Source: Alphaproteobacteria bacterium
GTDB taxonomy: Bacteria; Pseudomonadota; Alphaproteobacteria; Ferrovibrionales; Ferrovibrionaceae
Length of the DNA stretch: 59,758 bases
NCBI GenBank assembly: GCA_026126165.1
Contig: JAHCJR010000010.1
Coordinates: 1 to 59,758 of the forward strand
Direction of reading: 5' to 3'
Shown: positions 8,690 through 21,994 of the stretch, piece by piece
How positions within the stretch are numbered: the stretch's first letter is position 1
Layout of the letters: each line of letters starts with the position of its first letter
Notes under the pieces: model-generated
Seen by the model: the letters and a program-made list of their open reading frames with translations, nothing else
What the model was told of the DNA's origin: nothing
The model's database searches: none
Made by a program: the position numbers and the translations under genes

Positions 8690-9271
8690 TCAGTTGGTCG
8701 CGCCCGGTTTCTCGCGCCCGACATTGAAGATGCCCTGCACGCGCCCGCCCGGCGCGCTCTCGCAGACATTCTGCCTGGTCTCGAGGTTGATGGTCAGTCG
8801 GGCGCAGTTGAGGACGTCGCTCTCGCGCGTGAGCACCACCCGGCCCTCGCCGGACAGAATGCGACGGTCGAGATCGTAGACCATCTTGTCGCCCTGTGCG
8901 GTCTCGCCTTCGGAGGATATGAACACCTTGCCGAAGGCGTCGATGCGCGCGATGCGTCCGCCCCGGATCTCCTCGCCGCGCTGTTCCGCCTGCTGGCGGG
9001 CGGCGTCCTGCTGCGCGCGATCGCGGTAATAGACGACCATGGAATCGGCGCGCATGCGCGTCGAGCCCTGCACCGCCTGCACGTTGCCGCGGAAGATCGC
9101 CGTCTGGCGGTCGCGTTGCACCTCCAGGCTGTCGGCGGTGATCTCGACCGGCTTGTCGCGATCGTCGGCACCGCCGATGCCGCCCGAACGTGCCGCCACG
9201 CCGGGCGCCGTGGCGAGGGAGGGCAGCGCCAGCAGGGCGACGAGGGCAAGCGGGCGCGCGGCGCGAAGCAT
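8690..9271 (-). CDS. lptA: LPS transport periplasmic protein LptA
   Basis: Forms the periplasmic bridge that carries LPS from LptC to the outer-membrane LptD. 193 residues: a signal peptide (about 1-27, ending GVAAR) and an OstA-type beta-jellyroll domain with VEITADSLEVQRDRQTAIFRGNV and MRADSMVVYYRD. A central Gln/Arg-rich insert (about 85-105) is followed by IDAFGKVFISSEGETAQGDKMVYD. The C-terminal tail is typical of alphaproteobacterial LptA. It starts 3 bases after lptC ends and is followed by lptB after 66 bases. Confidence 0.93.
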   Translation of the reverse strand: MLRAARPLALVALLALPSLATAPGVAARSGGIGGADDRDKPVEITADSLEVQRDRQTAIFRGNVQAVQGSTRMRADSMVVYYRDRAQQDAARQQAEQRGEEIRGGRIARIDAFGKVFISSEGETAQGDKMVYDLDRRILSGEGRVVLTRESDVLNCARLTINLETRQNVCESAPGGRVQGIFNVGREKPGATN

Positions 9272-9274
9272 GGT

Positions 9275-9955
9275 TCAGCCTTCCTTGTTCTGGTAGATGA
9301 TGACCCGGACGCCATTGAGGAAATGCAGGACGTTGCCGCGTTCCTCGGTGCGGAAACCGTTGGCGAAGATCTGTCCCTCCGGCCCCTGGCCGCGCACCGG
9401 CAGCTCGCTGCCGACCCAGCTCTCGCGCAGATTGGCCTCGGCGGCCTCGCCATGCACCTCGTGCCCGCGGTCGCTATAGAGGCTGAAACCGCCATCCACC
9501 GTCAGGTGCTGGCGCTTCTCGTCGTAGATGCCGTTGCGCGAGGCGAGGGCATACCATTCGCCGCCACGGCCGACCAGTTCGGCCTTGAGCCCCTGGAGCA
9601 GGACGCGGTCGGAACCGCGCGCCTCCTGCACCGCGGTGTCGGCGGTGATGAGAAAATCGTGGTTGCGTTCGTCGTTGCCGGTGAAGCGCGGATTGACCAT
9701 GCGCGCGTGATCGTCGGTCGGGGCGCTCTCCTCGAAGCGGATGGTGAGATCCTGTTTCGGCGACAGGTAGGGCCAGGCGAAGAGCGCGAGGGTGAGCAGG
9801 ACTGCCAGCACCGGCAGGCCGATGCGGGCCCAGCCGATGAGCGGATTGCGTCGCGTCGCCGCCGCGTCGACGCGGCGCGCGCCGCCGTGCCCGAGCCATC
9901 CGGCCCTTGCCGGCGGGCTTTCCCCTGTTCCGCTATGGCGCCCCGGGCCGTCCAT
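9275..9955 (-). CDS. lptC: LPS export protein LptC
   Basis: Bitopic inner-membrane protein that passes LPS from LptB2FG to LptA. 226 residues: a cytoplasmic N-terminus of about 42 residues, one transmembrane segment (about 43-63, IGLPVLAVLLTLALFAW), then a periplasmic beta-jellyroll domain of the LptC/OstA fold containing a VNPRFTGNDE motif. It sits between kdsD and lptA with 3-base gaps on both sides, which implies tight translational coupling. Sequence similarity in this family is low; the call rests on topology, length and position. Confidence 0.9.
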   Translation of the reverse strand: MDGPGRHSGTGESPPARAGWLGHGGARRVDAAATRRNPLIGWARIGLPVLAVLLTLALFAWPYLSPKQDLTIRFEESAPTDDHARMVNPRFTGNDERNHDFLITADTAVQEARGSDRVLLQGLKAELVGRGGEWYALASRNGIYDEKRQHLTVDGGFSLYSDRGHEVHGEAAEANLRESWVGSELPVRGQGPEGQIFANGFRTEERGNVLHFLNGVRVIIYQNKEG

Positions 9956-9958
9956 GGA

Positions 9959-10972
9959 TCATGCCACGCCGGCGCGCAGGCAATCGTGAATGTGCAGGAT
10001 GCCGACGGGACGGCCATCGCGGTCGGTGACGAACAGGCTGGTGATGTTGCGGCCGTTCATCCTGGCCAGCGCCTCCTGCGCCAGCGCGTCGGGGCCGATC
10101 GTTTGCGGATGCCGCGTCATGACGTCGCCGGCGAGGCGCATGAGCAGCCGTTCGCCCATGTGCCGGCGCAGATCGCCGTCGGTGATGATGCCGGCGAGAC
10201 GGCCAGCCTCGTCCACCACGCCGACGCAGCCAAAGCTCTTCTGCGTCATGACCAGGATGGCATCGGTCATGGCCGCATCGGGCACGACCAGCGGCACCGC
10301 GCTTGCATCGTGCATGATATCGCCAACCCGGATCAGCCGCTGGCCGAGCTTGCCGCCGGGATGGAAGATACGGAACTGGTCGCGCGAGAAGCCCTGCCGC
10401 TCGAGCAGCGCCACCGCCAGCGCATCGCCAAGCGCCAGCATCATCGTGGTCGATGTGGTGGGCGCGAGGCCCATCGGGCAGGCCTCGGTCGCGGCGGGAA
10501 GCAGCAGCACGATGTCGGCGGCGCGCCCGAGCGCCGATTCGGCGCGGCCGACGACGCCGATCAACGGAATGGTGAAGCGCTTGCAGTAATTGACGATGTC
10601 GGCCAGCTCCGCGGTATCGCCGGAAAAGGAGAGGCAGATCACCGCATCGCCGGTGGCGATCATGCCGAGATCGCCGTGGCTCGCCTCGGCCGGATGCACG
10701 AAGAAGGCGGGCTTGCCGGTGGAGGCGAGGGTGGCGGCGATCTTGCGCGCGACGTGGCCGCTCTTGCCCATGCCGGAAACCACGACCCGGCCCCGGGTGC
10801 CGGCCAGCGCCTCGACCGCCTGCTCGAAGGCGCCGTCCAGCGCGCGGGCCAGCGCTTCCAGTCCGGCAGCCTCGATGGCAAGCGCGCGACGGCCGGCGCG
10901 CAGCGCGGCGCTCTCGGTCCCGGTCTCTTGCTGGTCTTTCGGCAGGGGCGTTGCGTTCATCGGTCGGTCCAT
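9959..10972 (-). CDS. kdsD: Arabinose-5-phosphate isomerase (KdsD/KpsF family)
   Basis: Converts ribulose-5-phosphate to arabinose-5-phosphate, the first committed step to Kdo for LPS. 337 residues: a SIS sugar-isomerase domain (about 45-175) with GMGKSGHVARKIAATLASTGKPAFFVHPAEASHGDLG, then two CBS domains (about 205-330). Two in-frame ATGs (10972 and 10960) are close together; the first is used here, though neither has a strong Shine-Dalgarno. It is the first gene of kdsD-lptC-lptA-lptB-rpoN, downstream of a sigma-70 promoter and a sigma-54-like site. Confidence 0.94.
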   Translation of the reverse strand: MDRPMNATPLPKDQQETGTESAALRAGRRALAIEAAGLEALARALDGAFEQAVEALAGTRGRVVVSGMGKSGHVARKIAATLASTGKPAFFVHPAEASHGDLGMIATGDAVICLSFSGDTAELADIVNYCKRFTIPLIGVVGRAESALGRAADIVLLLPAATEACPMGLAPTTSTTMMLALGDALAVALLERQGFSRDQFRIFHPGGKLGQRLIRVGDIMHDASAVPLVVPDAAMTDAILVMTQKSFGCVGVVDEAGRLAGIITDGDLRRHMGERLLMRLAGDVMTRHPQTIGPDALAQEALARMNGRNITSLFVTDRDGRPVGILHIHDCLRAGVA

Positions 10973-11012
10973 GCGGGAAATGCGCCGCCCGTTTCCCCTG
11001 CGGGCGCCGCTC

Positions 11013-11029
11013 TACAAAATTCGTGCCAA
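11013..11029 (-). promoter_or_regulatory. Sigma-54-like -24/-12 site before kdsD-lptCAB-rpoN
   Basis: Minus-strand TTGGCACGAATTTTGTA matches the sigma-54 consensus TTGGCACGN4TTGCW at all fixed positions except the -12 C (T here). The predicted start lies about 30 bases before kdsD. It directly adjoins the -10 of the sigma-70 promoter, so it could be a second promoter or a site where sigma-54 polymerase interferes. Confidence 0.45.
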
Positions 11030-11057
11030 TTATGGAAAGCGAAAGGCAAAAAAGCAA
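11029..11057 (-). promoter_or_regulatory. Sigma-70 promoter of the kdsD-lptCAB-rpoN operon
   Basis: On the minus strand TTGCTT (11052-11057) and CATAAT (11029-11034) are separated by 17 bases in an AT-rich patch. The predicted start is near 11022, about 50 bases before kdsD. Confidence 0.65.
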
Positions 11058-11112
11058 TTAATGATCCCGGCCGCGCCGGAATTCTGCTGTTCCCATCGCT
11101 GGTTAGTCCGCC

Positions 11113-11724
<612 letters not shown>

Positions 11725-11794
11725 GGACGCGGCACTCCAGGCCGGCGCGGCGCCGGAAGCCGGCACCGGGCAGGCCGTGCGTCCGCGAGGTGGA

Positions 11795-11881
11795 TGGTGC
11801 CCAGGAGAAGACTCGAACTTCCACGACCGTTAGGCCACTAGCACCTGAAGCTAGCGCGTCTACCAATTCCGCCACCTGGGC
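11795..11881 (-). tRNA. tRNA-Leu(CAG)
   Basis: 87-base class II tRNA on the minus strand. The acceptor GCCCAGG pairs with CCTGGGC; anticodon stem CTAGC/GCTAG with loop TTCAGGT (anticodon CAG). A long variable arm is present, as expected for leucine, and the T loop is TTCGAGT. CCA is encoded (complement at 11795-11797). Confidence 0.96.
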
Positions 11882-11894
11882 TCGAAGGCGGCAG

Positions 11895-11923
11895 TCATTA
11901 TCGCCCCGCCGCGATACTGTCAA
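11895..11923 (-). promoter_or_regulatory. Sigma-70 promoter of tRNA-Leu (and probably rnd)
   Basis: Minus strand TTGACA (11918-11923), perfect, with TAATGA at 17 bases (11895-11900) or GATAAT at 15 bases (11897-11902). The predicted start is a few bases before the tRNA 5' end. Confidence 0.75.
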
Positions 11924-11974
11924 GGGCGCCAGCTTCCCCGCCGCTGGCGCCGCCGCCCGGGCGGTGAATTCTGT

Positions 11975-12002
11975 TTGGAGCGGCGGGGGCATTGGCTATA
12001 GT
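11975..12002 (+). promoter_or_regulatory. Sigma-70 promoter of the NDUFA9-like gene
   Basis: TTGGAG (11975-11980), 16 bases, TATAGT (11997-12002). The leader is about 30 bases. Divergent from the tRNA-Leu promoter 50 bases away. Confidence 0.65.
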
Positions 12003-12036
12003 GCGCGGCCATCGGTCACGGAGGGAGCGGGCGGCA

Positions 12037-12987
12037 ATGCAGCGCGGACTGGTCACGGTCTTCGGCGGCTCGGGCTTCGTCGGTCGCTATGCCGTGAAGC
12101 AACTGGCCGAGGCGGGCTGGCGCGTGCGCGTCGCGGTGCGACGGCCCGACGAGGGGCTGTTTCTCAAGCCCATGGGCGATGTCGGCCAGATCACCCTGAC
12201 CCAGGCCAACCTCAGGGTCGAACCCTCGGTCGCCGCCGCCGTGGCCGGCGCGGACGCCGTGGTCAACCTGGTTGGCATCCTTTACGAGAGCGGCGCGCAG
12301 CGCTTCGCCGCGGTGCAGGCCCGTGGCGCGGAACTGGTGGCGAGGGCGGCGCGCGCGGCCGGCGCCCGCCGGCTGGTCCATGTCTCCGCGATCGGGGCGG
12401 ACGAACATTCGGCATCGCTCTATGCGCGCAGCAAGGCGATGGGCGAAGCCGCGGTGCGGCGGGAATTTCCGGACGCGACGATCCTGCGTCCCTCGGTGAT
12501 TTTCGGCGCCGAGGACGGGTTCCTCAATCGCTTCGGCGCCATGGCGCGCATTTCGCCGTTCCTGCCCCTGATCGGCGGCGGCGCCACGCGCTTCCAGCCG
12601 GTCTATGTCGGCGATGTCGCCGCCGCCATCGCGCGCGCCCTGGCGGACGATGCCGCCGCCGGCCGGACCTACGAACTGGGCGGCCCGCGCGTCTACAGTT
12701 TTCGCGAGCTGATGGCGCTGGTGCTGCGCGAGACCGGACGTCGCCGGGCGCTGCTGCCCATTCCCTTCGCCATCGCAGGAATGCAGGCGCTCTTCCTGGA
12801 GCTGCTGCCGGTGCCCCCGCTGACCCGCGACCAGGTCGAGTTGCTCCGGCATGACAACCTGCCGGCGGCGGGCGCGCCCGGCCTTGCCGACCTCGCCATC
12901 GCGCCGACGCCTCTCGAGGTCCACGCCCCGTCGATCCTGGCGCGCTATCGCCGCGCCGGCGTCGCCGCGAACCCCGCAGGAAACTGA
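12037..12987 (+). CDS. Complex I NDUFA9-subunit-like NAD(P)-binding protein (atypical SDR)
   Basis: 316 residues of the extended/atypical SDR group related to mitochondrial complex I subunit NDUFA9. Rossmann fold with GGSGFVG at about 10-16. Family features include VVNLVGILYESGAQRF, HVSAIGAD, and YARSKAMGEAAV, where the SDR Tyr/Lys pair appears as Y...K. FQPVYVGDVAAAI follows. The ATG at 12037 has GGAGGGA upstream. In Alphaproteobacteria this protein is widespread and may bind NADPH structurally or relate to ubiquinone/complex I; its reaction is not known. It is not in an nuo operon here. Confidence 0.85.
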   Translation: MQRGLVTVFGGSGFVGRYAVKQLAEAGWRVRVAVRRPDEGLFLKPMGDVGQITLTQANLRVEPSVAAAVAGADAVVNLVGILYESGAQRFAAVQARGAELVARAARAAGARRLVHVSAIGADEHSASLYARSKAMGEAAVRREFPDATILRPSVIFGAEDGFLNRFGAMARISPFLPLIGGGATRFQPVYVGDVAAAIARALADDAAAGRTYELGGPRVYSFRELMALVLRETGRRRALLPIPFAIAGMQALFLELLPVPPLTRDQVELLRHDNLPAAGAPGLADLAIAPTPLEVHAPSILARYRRAGVAANPAGN

Positions 12988-13007
12988 GGTTTTTCGTCCC
13001 GGCACCT

Positions 13008-13028
13008 AGCCCCGGGGGAAGGGGCTTT
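13008..13028 (+). terminator. Weak stem-loop after the NDUFA9-like gene
   Basis: AGCCCC (13008-13013) pairs with GGGGCT (13021-13026) around a 7-base loop and is followed by TT. Position 20 bases after the stop codon fits a terminator; the T run is short. Confidence 0.4.
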
Positions 13029-13139
13029 CGGCCGCCATGAACTGGCCGGGCGGGAAAGGACCGAATCGGAACCAATTTTCATGTTCCCGCAGCCGTCCCG
13101 CCATCGTGAGTTATCCACAGGGCTGCGGACGATAAAATT

Positions 13140-13159
13140 TAGACAATAATTATGTCCTA
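13140..13159. promoter_or_regulatory. AT-rich near-palindrome upstream of gltDB (Lrp/AsnC-like)
   Basis: TAGACAATAATTATGTCCTA is symmetric as TAG-N3-ATAATTAT-N3-CTA within a 70-base AT-rich patch (13130-13200). An Lrp-family site would suit glutamate synthase control, but the assignment is by resemblance only. A perfect DnaA-box sequence TTATCCACA stands alone at 13111-13119. Confidence 0.4.
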
Positions 13160-13228
13160 TTTTTGATTTTTCCCTGGATTTCTGCGTAACTCTGGCGTAG
13201 AGATGGCGCGCTCCGGCATCGGAACTTG

Positions 13229-13253
13229 CCTGACGGCCCGTTCGGGCCTCAGG
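13229..13253 (+). other. Stem-loop in the gltD leader
   Basis: CCTGA-C-GGCCCG and CGGGCC-TCAGG form a hairpin with a TT loop and one bulged base, 20 bases before the gltD ATG. No T run follows, so it is not an intrinsic terminator. It could affect translation. Confidence 0.4.
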
Positions 13254-13273
13254 AAATTGCGGGGAACGTGCAC

Positions 13274-14716
13274 ATGGCGGAAAGAATGTTGAAGTTCATC
13301 TCGGTGCCGCAGCGCATGCCCGACAAGCGGGCGGCGACCGAACGCCGCCACGACTTCGACGAGATCTATGCCGAGTTCCAGCGCGAGCGGGCGGCGGAAC
13401 AGGCGGCGCGCTGCTCGCAATGCGGCGTGCCCTTCTGCCAGATCCATTGCCCGCTCGGGAACAATATTCCGGACTGGCTGCGCCTGACCGCCGAAGGGCG
13501 GATCGAGGAGGCTTACGAGCTGGCGCAGGCCACCAACAACCTGCCCGAGATCTGCGGCCGCATCTGCCCCCAGGACCGCCTCTGCGAGGGCAATTGCGTC
13601 ATCGAGAAGGGCTTCGACGCGGTCACCATCGGCTCGGTGGAGAAATACATCACCGAAACCGCCTGGCAGAGCGGCTGGGTCAAGCCGCGCCGCCCGCTCC
13701 GCGAGCTGGCGCAGTCAGTCGGCATCGTCGGCGCCGGCCCGGCCGGCCTGACCGCGGCCGAGGAACTTCGCGCGCTGGGCTACCAGGTCACGGTCTACGA
13801 CCGCTATGACCGGATGGGCGGCCTGATGATCTATGGCATCCCCAATTTCAAGCTGGAGAAAGACGTGGTGGCCCGGCGGACCGCATTGCTGGCCGAGGCC
13901 GGCGTCGTCTACCGGCCCAATTTCGAGGTCGGCCGCGACGCAAAGCTCGCCGAACTGCGCCGCAGCCACGACGCGCTGCTGATCGCCACCGGGGTCTACA
14001 AGGCGCGCGAGGCGGAGTTGCCCGGCAACGACCTGCCGAACGCGGTCGCCGCCATGACCTATCTCACCGCCTCCAACCGCAAGGGCCTCGGCGACACGGT
14101 GTCCGACTTCGAGAACGGCATGCTCGATGCGAAGGGCAAGGCCGTGGTGGTGATCGGCGGCGGCGATACGGCGATGGACTGCGTGCGCACCGCCGTCCGC
14201 CAGGGTGCCCGCTCGGTCAAGTGCCTCTATCGGCGCGACCGCGCCAACATGCCGGGCTCGATGCGCGAGGTGAAGCATGCCGAGGAAGAGGGCGTGGAGT
14301 TCATCTGGCTCGCCGCGCCGAAGGCTTTTCATGGCGTCGGGCACATCCGCGAGGTGCAGGCGGTGCGCATGCGCCTGGTCGGCAACGACGCCTCCGGCCG
14401 CGGCGCGCCGCAGGAAGTGCCGGGCTCCGACTTCCGGCTGCCGGCCGATCTGGTGATCAAGGCGCTGGGCTTCGATCCGGAAGACCTGCCGCGGCTGTTC
14501 GACGAACCTGGCTTGGCGGTGACCCGCTGGGGCACGCTGAAGACCGACTTCCGGAGTTTCGAGACCAGCCTGGAGGGGGTCTTCGCCGCCGGTGACATCG
14601 TGCGCGGCGCGAGTCTCGTGGTCTGGGCGATCCGCGACGGCCGCGATGCCGCCGCTTCGATCCACACCTATCTTTCCGCCCGCGCCGCGCGCGCGGTGCC
14701 GGCGGCGGCGGAGTAA
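13274..14716 (+). CDS. gltD: Glutamate synthase [NADPH] small subunit
   Basis: Supplies electrons from NADPH through FAD and [4Fe-4S] clusters to the large subunit in ammonium assimilation (GOGAT). 480 residues. Cys47, 50, 55, 59 and Cys94, 98, 104, 108 hold the two clusters. The FAD-binding GAGPAG is at 153-158 and the NADPH motif VVVIGGGDTAMDC is in the second Rossmann fold. C-terminal GVFAAGDIVRGASLVVWAI is conserved. The ATG at 13274 (GGGGAA upstream) is chosen; ATG 13286 is an alternative. gltB follows, 26 bases after the stop. Confidence 0.96.
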   Translation: MAERMLKFISVPQRMPDKRAATERRHDFDEIYAEFQRERAAEQAARCSQCGVPFCQIHCPLGNNIPDWLRLTAEGRIEEAYELAQATNNLPEICGRICPQDRLCEGNCVIEKGFDAVTIGSVEKYITETAWQSGWVKPRRPLRELAQSVGIVGAGPAGLTAAEELRALGYQVTVYDRYDRMGGLMIYGIPNFKLEKDVVARRTALLAEAGVVYRPNFEVGRDAKLAELRRSHDALLIATGVYKAREAELPGNDLPNAVAAMTYLTASNRKGLGDTVSDFENGMLDAKGKAVVVIGGGDTAMDCVRTAVRQGARSVKCLYRRDRANMPGSMREVKHAEEEGVEFIWLAAPKAFHGVGHIREVQAVRMRLVGNDASGRGAPQEVPGSDFRLPADLVIKALGFDPEDLPRLFDEPGLAVTRWGTLKTDFRSFETSLEGVFAAGDIVRGASLVVWAIRDGRDAAASIHTYLSARAARAVPAAAE

Positions 14717-14742
14717 GGGCGATGGCAAGGGGAGATGAAGCC

Positions 14743-19278
<4,536 letters not shown>

Positions 19279-19297
19279 GCGGAGCAGGGAACCTCCG

Positions 19298-19906
19298 ATG
19301 GCAATGTATCGCGTTCATGGCATGCGGGCCTCGGGCAACTGCCACAAGGTCGGGCTGTTGCTCGATCTGCTGGGCGAGCCCTACGAGTGGGTGGAAACCG
19401 ACGTTACGAAAGGCGCGACCCGCACGCCCGCCTTCCTGGCGATGAACCCCAACGGCAAGGTGCCGGTGCTCGAAATCGGCCCCGGCCAGTATCTCGCCGA
19501 ATCGAACGCCATCCTGCATTACCTGGCGGAGGGCACGCCCTTCCTCCCCGCCGACCGGCTGGACCATGCGCGCGTGCTGCAATGGATGTTCTTCGAGCAG
19601 TACAGCCACGAGCCCTATATCGCCACCTCGCGCTACTGGCTGCATATCCTGAAGGAGCCGGAGAAGTACCGCGCGCGGCTCGAGGAGTGCCGGCCGCGCG
19701 GCCTGGCGGCGCTCGGCGTGATGGAACGGCATCTGGCGGCGGCCGACTGGTTTGCCGCCGGCCGCTGCACCATCGCCGACATTGCGCTGCACGCTTATAC
19801 CCACGTCGCCCATGAAGGCGGCTTCGACCTGGCGTCGTTCCCGGCGGTGCGGCGCTGGCTCGAGCGGCTTTCGGCCCTGCCCGGCTATCGGCCGATGGCG
19901 GCCTGA
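19298..19906 (+). CDS. Glutathione S-transferase family protein
   Basis: 202 residues with an N-terminal thioredoxin-like domain (MNPNGKVPVLEI with the cis-Pro, then LAESNAILHYLAEG for glutathione gamma-Glu binding) and an all-helical C-terminal domain containing FAAGRCTIADIALHAYTHV with the N-capping box. Conjugates or reduces electrophiles with glutathione in the cytoplasm; substrate unknown. It starts 19 bases after gltB and is probably co-transcribed. An ATG two codons downstream is an alternative start. Confidence 0.9.
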   Translation: MAMYRVHGMRASGNCHKVGLLLDLLGEPYEWVETDVTKGATRTPAFLAMNPNGKVPVLEIGPGQYLAESNAILHYLAEGTPFLPADRLDHARVLQWMFFEQYSHEPYIATSRYWLHILKEPEKYRARLEECRPRGLAALGVMERHLAAADWFAAGRCTIADIALHAYTHVAHEGGFDLASFPAVRRWLERLSALPGYRPMAA

Positions 19907-19987
19907 GCCTGCCGGCGCCTGCGCGGGGCTCTCTGACCGACTTGTGATTTGCCCGCTCCCGGGGGCTTGCGGAAACTCTGCGCCATC

Positions 19988-20611
19988 ATGCGCGCCCTTT
20001 CGCTTCTCCGCCTCGTCCTCTGCCTCGGGCTTTGGCTCATCGGACTTGACGCCCGTGCCGACGAACCCCATCCCGGCCCCTATCTCGAAATCGGCGCCGG
20101 CGCGCTGCTGCTGGAGGATCAAAGTATTCGCCTCGGCGGCGAGGAAGTGGCGCGCTTCGATTACGAACCGACCTACCAGATCGGCGGCGCCATCGGCTAT
20201 CGTTTCGGCCAGACGGTGCGCTTCGCGGTCGATTTCCAGTATTCCGATGTGCGCCCCGACCGCGTGCGCTTTCTCGGCACGCGCGGCAATTTCCGCGGCG
20301 GCATCGACGCCTTCACGGTGACGCTCAACGGCTTCTACGACTTCGTCAACCGCTCGCGCATCACGCCCTATCTCGGTGCCGGCATGGGCGTGGCCATCGT
20401 CGAGCCGCGCAACCTGCGCCTGGAAGGCATGCGCCTGCAGGGCGGGGACGAGCATTTCACCATCGTCTCCGAAGGCGGCTTTGCGGTGAGCGTCACGCCC
20501 TTTCTCCAGCTCGTTCCCGCCTACCGCTTCCAGTGGATCGACGACGGCGACCGCAGGGTCGAGAATTCCATCGCCCACATCCTCCGTCTCGCGCTCCGCG
20601 CCAGTTTCTGA
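19988..20611 (+). CDS. Outer-membrane beta-barrel protein
   Basis: 207 residues: a signal peptide (about 1-25, LVLCLGLWLIGLDARA) and an eight-stranded type barrel with alternating hydrophobic strands, such as YLEIGAGALLL, IGGAIGYRFG, FAVDFQYSDV, and ITPYLGAGMGVAIVEP. It ends in a C-terminal Phe, the usual signal for the BAM machinery. It resembles the OMP_b-brl/OmpW-opacity group. Function unknown. Its stop codon abuts the stop of the convergent GST at 20612. Confidence 0.8.
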   Translation: MRALSLLRLVLCLGLWLIGLDARADEPHPGPYLEIGAGALLLEDQSIRLGGEEVARFDYEPTYQIGGAIGYRFGQTVRFAVDFQYSDVRPDRVRFLGTRGNFRGGIDAFTVTLNGFYDFVNRSRITPYLGAGMGVAIVEPRNLRLEGMRLQGGDEHFTIVSEGGFAVSVTPFLQLVPAYRFQWIDDGDRRVENSIAHILRLALRASF

Positions 20612-21250
20612 TCACGTCAGCTCGACCATCACCCATTTGCGATAGCCGGGCCGGCGCTGGAGCGCGTCGAACCAGCGGCTGAGCGCGGGCATGGCGGGCC
20701 GCTCCACCGGCAGGCGGAACCAGCGCCAGGCCATGGCGCCCGCCGGAATGTCGCCCATGCCGAAGCGCGTGCCGGACAGATACTCATGGCGGGAAAGGTG
20801 GCCTTCGACGATGGCCCAGGCCGCCGCCGCGTCCCTGGCCGCCTGTCCGATCGCCGCCATGTCCCGCCGCTCGGGCGGCGTGCGGACATGACCCCAGAAG
20901 ACCGTGGTCATGGGCGGGGCCAGCGTGGTCTGCTGCCAGTCCATCCACTGGTCGGCGAGGCCCCGTTCCGCCGGATCGGCGTTCCAGAGCGCGCCTTCGC
21001 CCTGCGGTCCGCCGGCGCCGTAGCGGGCGGCGAGGTAGCGCACGATGCTGTTCGATTCCCAGATGGCGAAATCGCCCTCGGTCAACAGCGGGACGCGCCC
21101 GTTCGGATTGCGCGCCAGATAGGATGGCTCGCGATTGCCCCCATGGGCGCCGCCCACATCGACGCGTTCGTAGCGCAGCCCCAGTTCCTCGGCGCACCAC
21201 AGCACCTTCTGCACATTGACCGAACTGGTCCGTCCCCAGATCGTCAGCAT
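20612..21250 (-). CDS. Glutathione S-transferase family protein
   Basis: 212 residues, GST N-domain starting MLTIWGRTSSVNVQKVLW (Ser/Asn in the active-site position as in the beta/nu-like bacterial GSTs), NPNGRVPLL with cis-Pro, and IWESNSIVRYLA. The C-terminal helical domain contains FGMGDIPAGAMAWRW. Substrate unknown. Tail-to-tail with the beta-barrel gene without an intergenic base; divergent from the next GST. Confidence 0.9.
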   Translation of the reverse strand: MLTIWGRTSSVNVQKVLWCAEELGLRYERVDVGGAHGGNREPSYLARNPNGRVPLLTEGDFAIWESNSIVRYLAARYGAGGPQGEGALWNADPAERGLADQWMDWQQTTLAPPMTTVFWGHVRTPPERRDMAAIGQAARDAAAAWAIVEGHLSRHEYLSGTRFGMGDIPAGAMAWRWFRLPVERPAMPALSRWFDALQRRPGYRKWVMVELT

Positions 21251-21325
21251 CGCACCCTACCTCCCTGCGGCGAATTCGCCCCGGTCCTTTGCCAGCTTCG
21301 CGCCCATCTACTAGACTGCGCGTCC

Positions 21326-21994
21326 ATGCGTATCTTGTACCATCTCTGGCTTTCTCCCTATTGCCGCAAGGTGCGGGTGGCGCTGAAGGAGAAAGGGCTG
21401 GAGTTTGAGCTCGAGCTGGAACGGGCCTGGGAGCGCCGCGAGGCGTTCCTCGCCCTCAACCCGGCCGGACAGGTGCCGGTGCTGGTGGAGCCGGACGGGC
21501 GCGCCTATGCCGACAGCGCGGCGATCTGCGAATATCTCGACGAAGCCTATCCCGACCGGCCGCTGGTCGGCTTCGACCCGCCCGGCCGCGCCGAGACGCG
21601 GCGGCTGCTCGCCTGGTTCGACCAGAAATTCGCCCGCGAGGTGACCGAGAACCTGCTCGGCGAGAAGCATTACCGGCGGCTGCGCGGGCAGGGCCATCCC
21701 AACTCGGAATATATGCGCGCCGGGCAGCAGAACCTGCATTACCACCTCGACTACATATCCTTTCTCGCCGAACGGCGGACCTGGCTTGCCGGCGACGATC
21801 TGTCGCTGGCCGATATCGCGGCGGCTGCGCATCTTTCTGCGCTCGACTATCTGGGCGACGTGCCCTGGGACGAGCATCCCGGCGCCAAGGACTGGTATGC
21901 GCGGATCAAGTCGCGCCCCTCCTTCCGGCCGCTGCTCGCCGATCACATTCCCGGCCTGCCGCCGCCGCGCCACTATGCCGATCTCGATTTCTGA
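21326..21994 (+). CDS. Glutathione S-transferase family protein
   Basis: 222 residues. N-domain ILYHLWLSPYCRKVRVALKEKG carries a Ser-Pro-Tyr-Cys active-site region like the omega/SspA-type GSTs. NPAGQVPVLVE with cis-Pro and YADSAAICEYLDEAY follow; the C-domain has LAGDDLSLADIAAAAHLSALDYLG. Such proteins often act as glutathione-dependent reductases. Its last 20 bases overlap the start of queG, so both genes are translationally linked. Confidence 0.9.
   Translation: MRILYHLWLSPYCRKVRVALKEKGLEFELELERAWERREAFLALNPAGQVPVLVEPDGRAYADSAAICEYLDEAYPDRPLVGFDPPGRAETRRLLAWFDQKFAREVTENLLGEKHYRRLRGQGHPNSEYMRAGQQNLHYHLDYISFLAERRTWLAGDDLSLADIAAAAHLSALDYLGDVPWDEHPGAKDWYARIKSRPSFRPLLADHIPGLPPPRHYADLDF

Noticed and set aside
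13111..13119. Perfect DnaA box, considered as part of a replication origin
   Set aside because: Only one box is present, without further boxes, dnaA, dnaN or an origin gene context.
13229..13253. Hairpin before gltD as an intrinsic terminator/attenuator
   Set aside because: No T run follows and no leader peptide is evident; kept only as a structural element.
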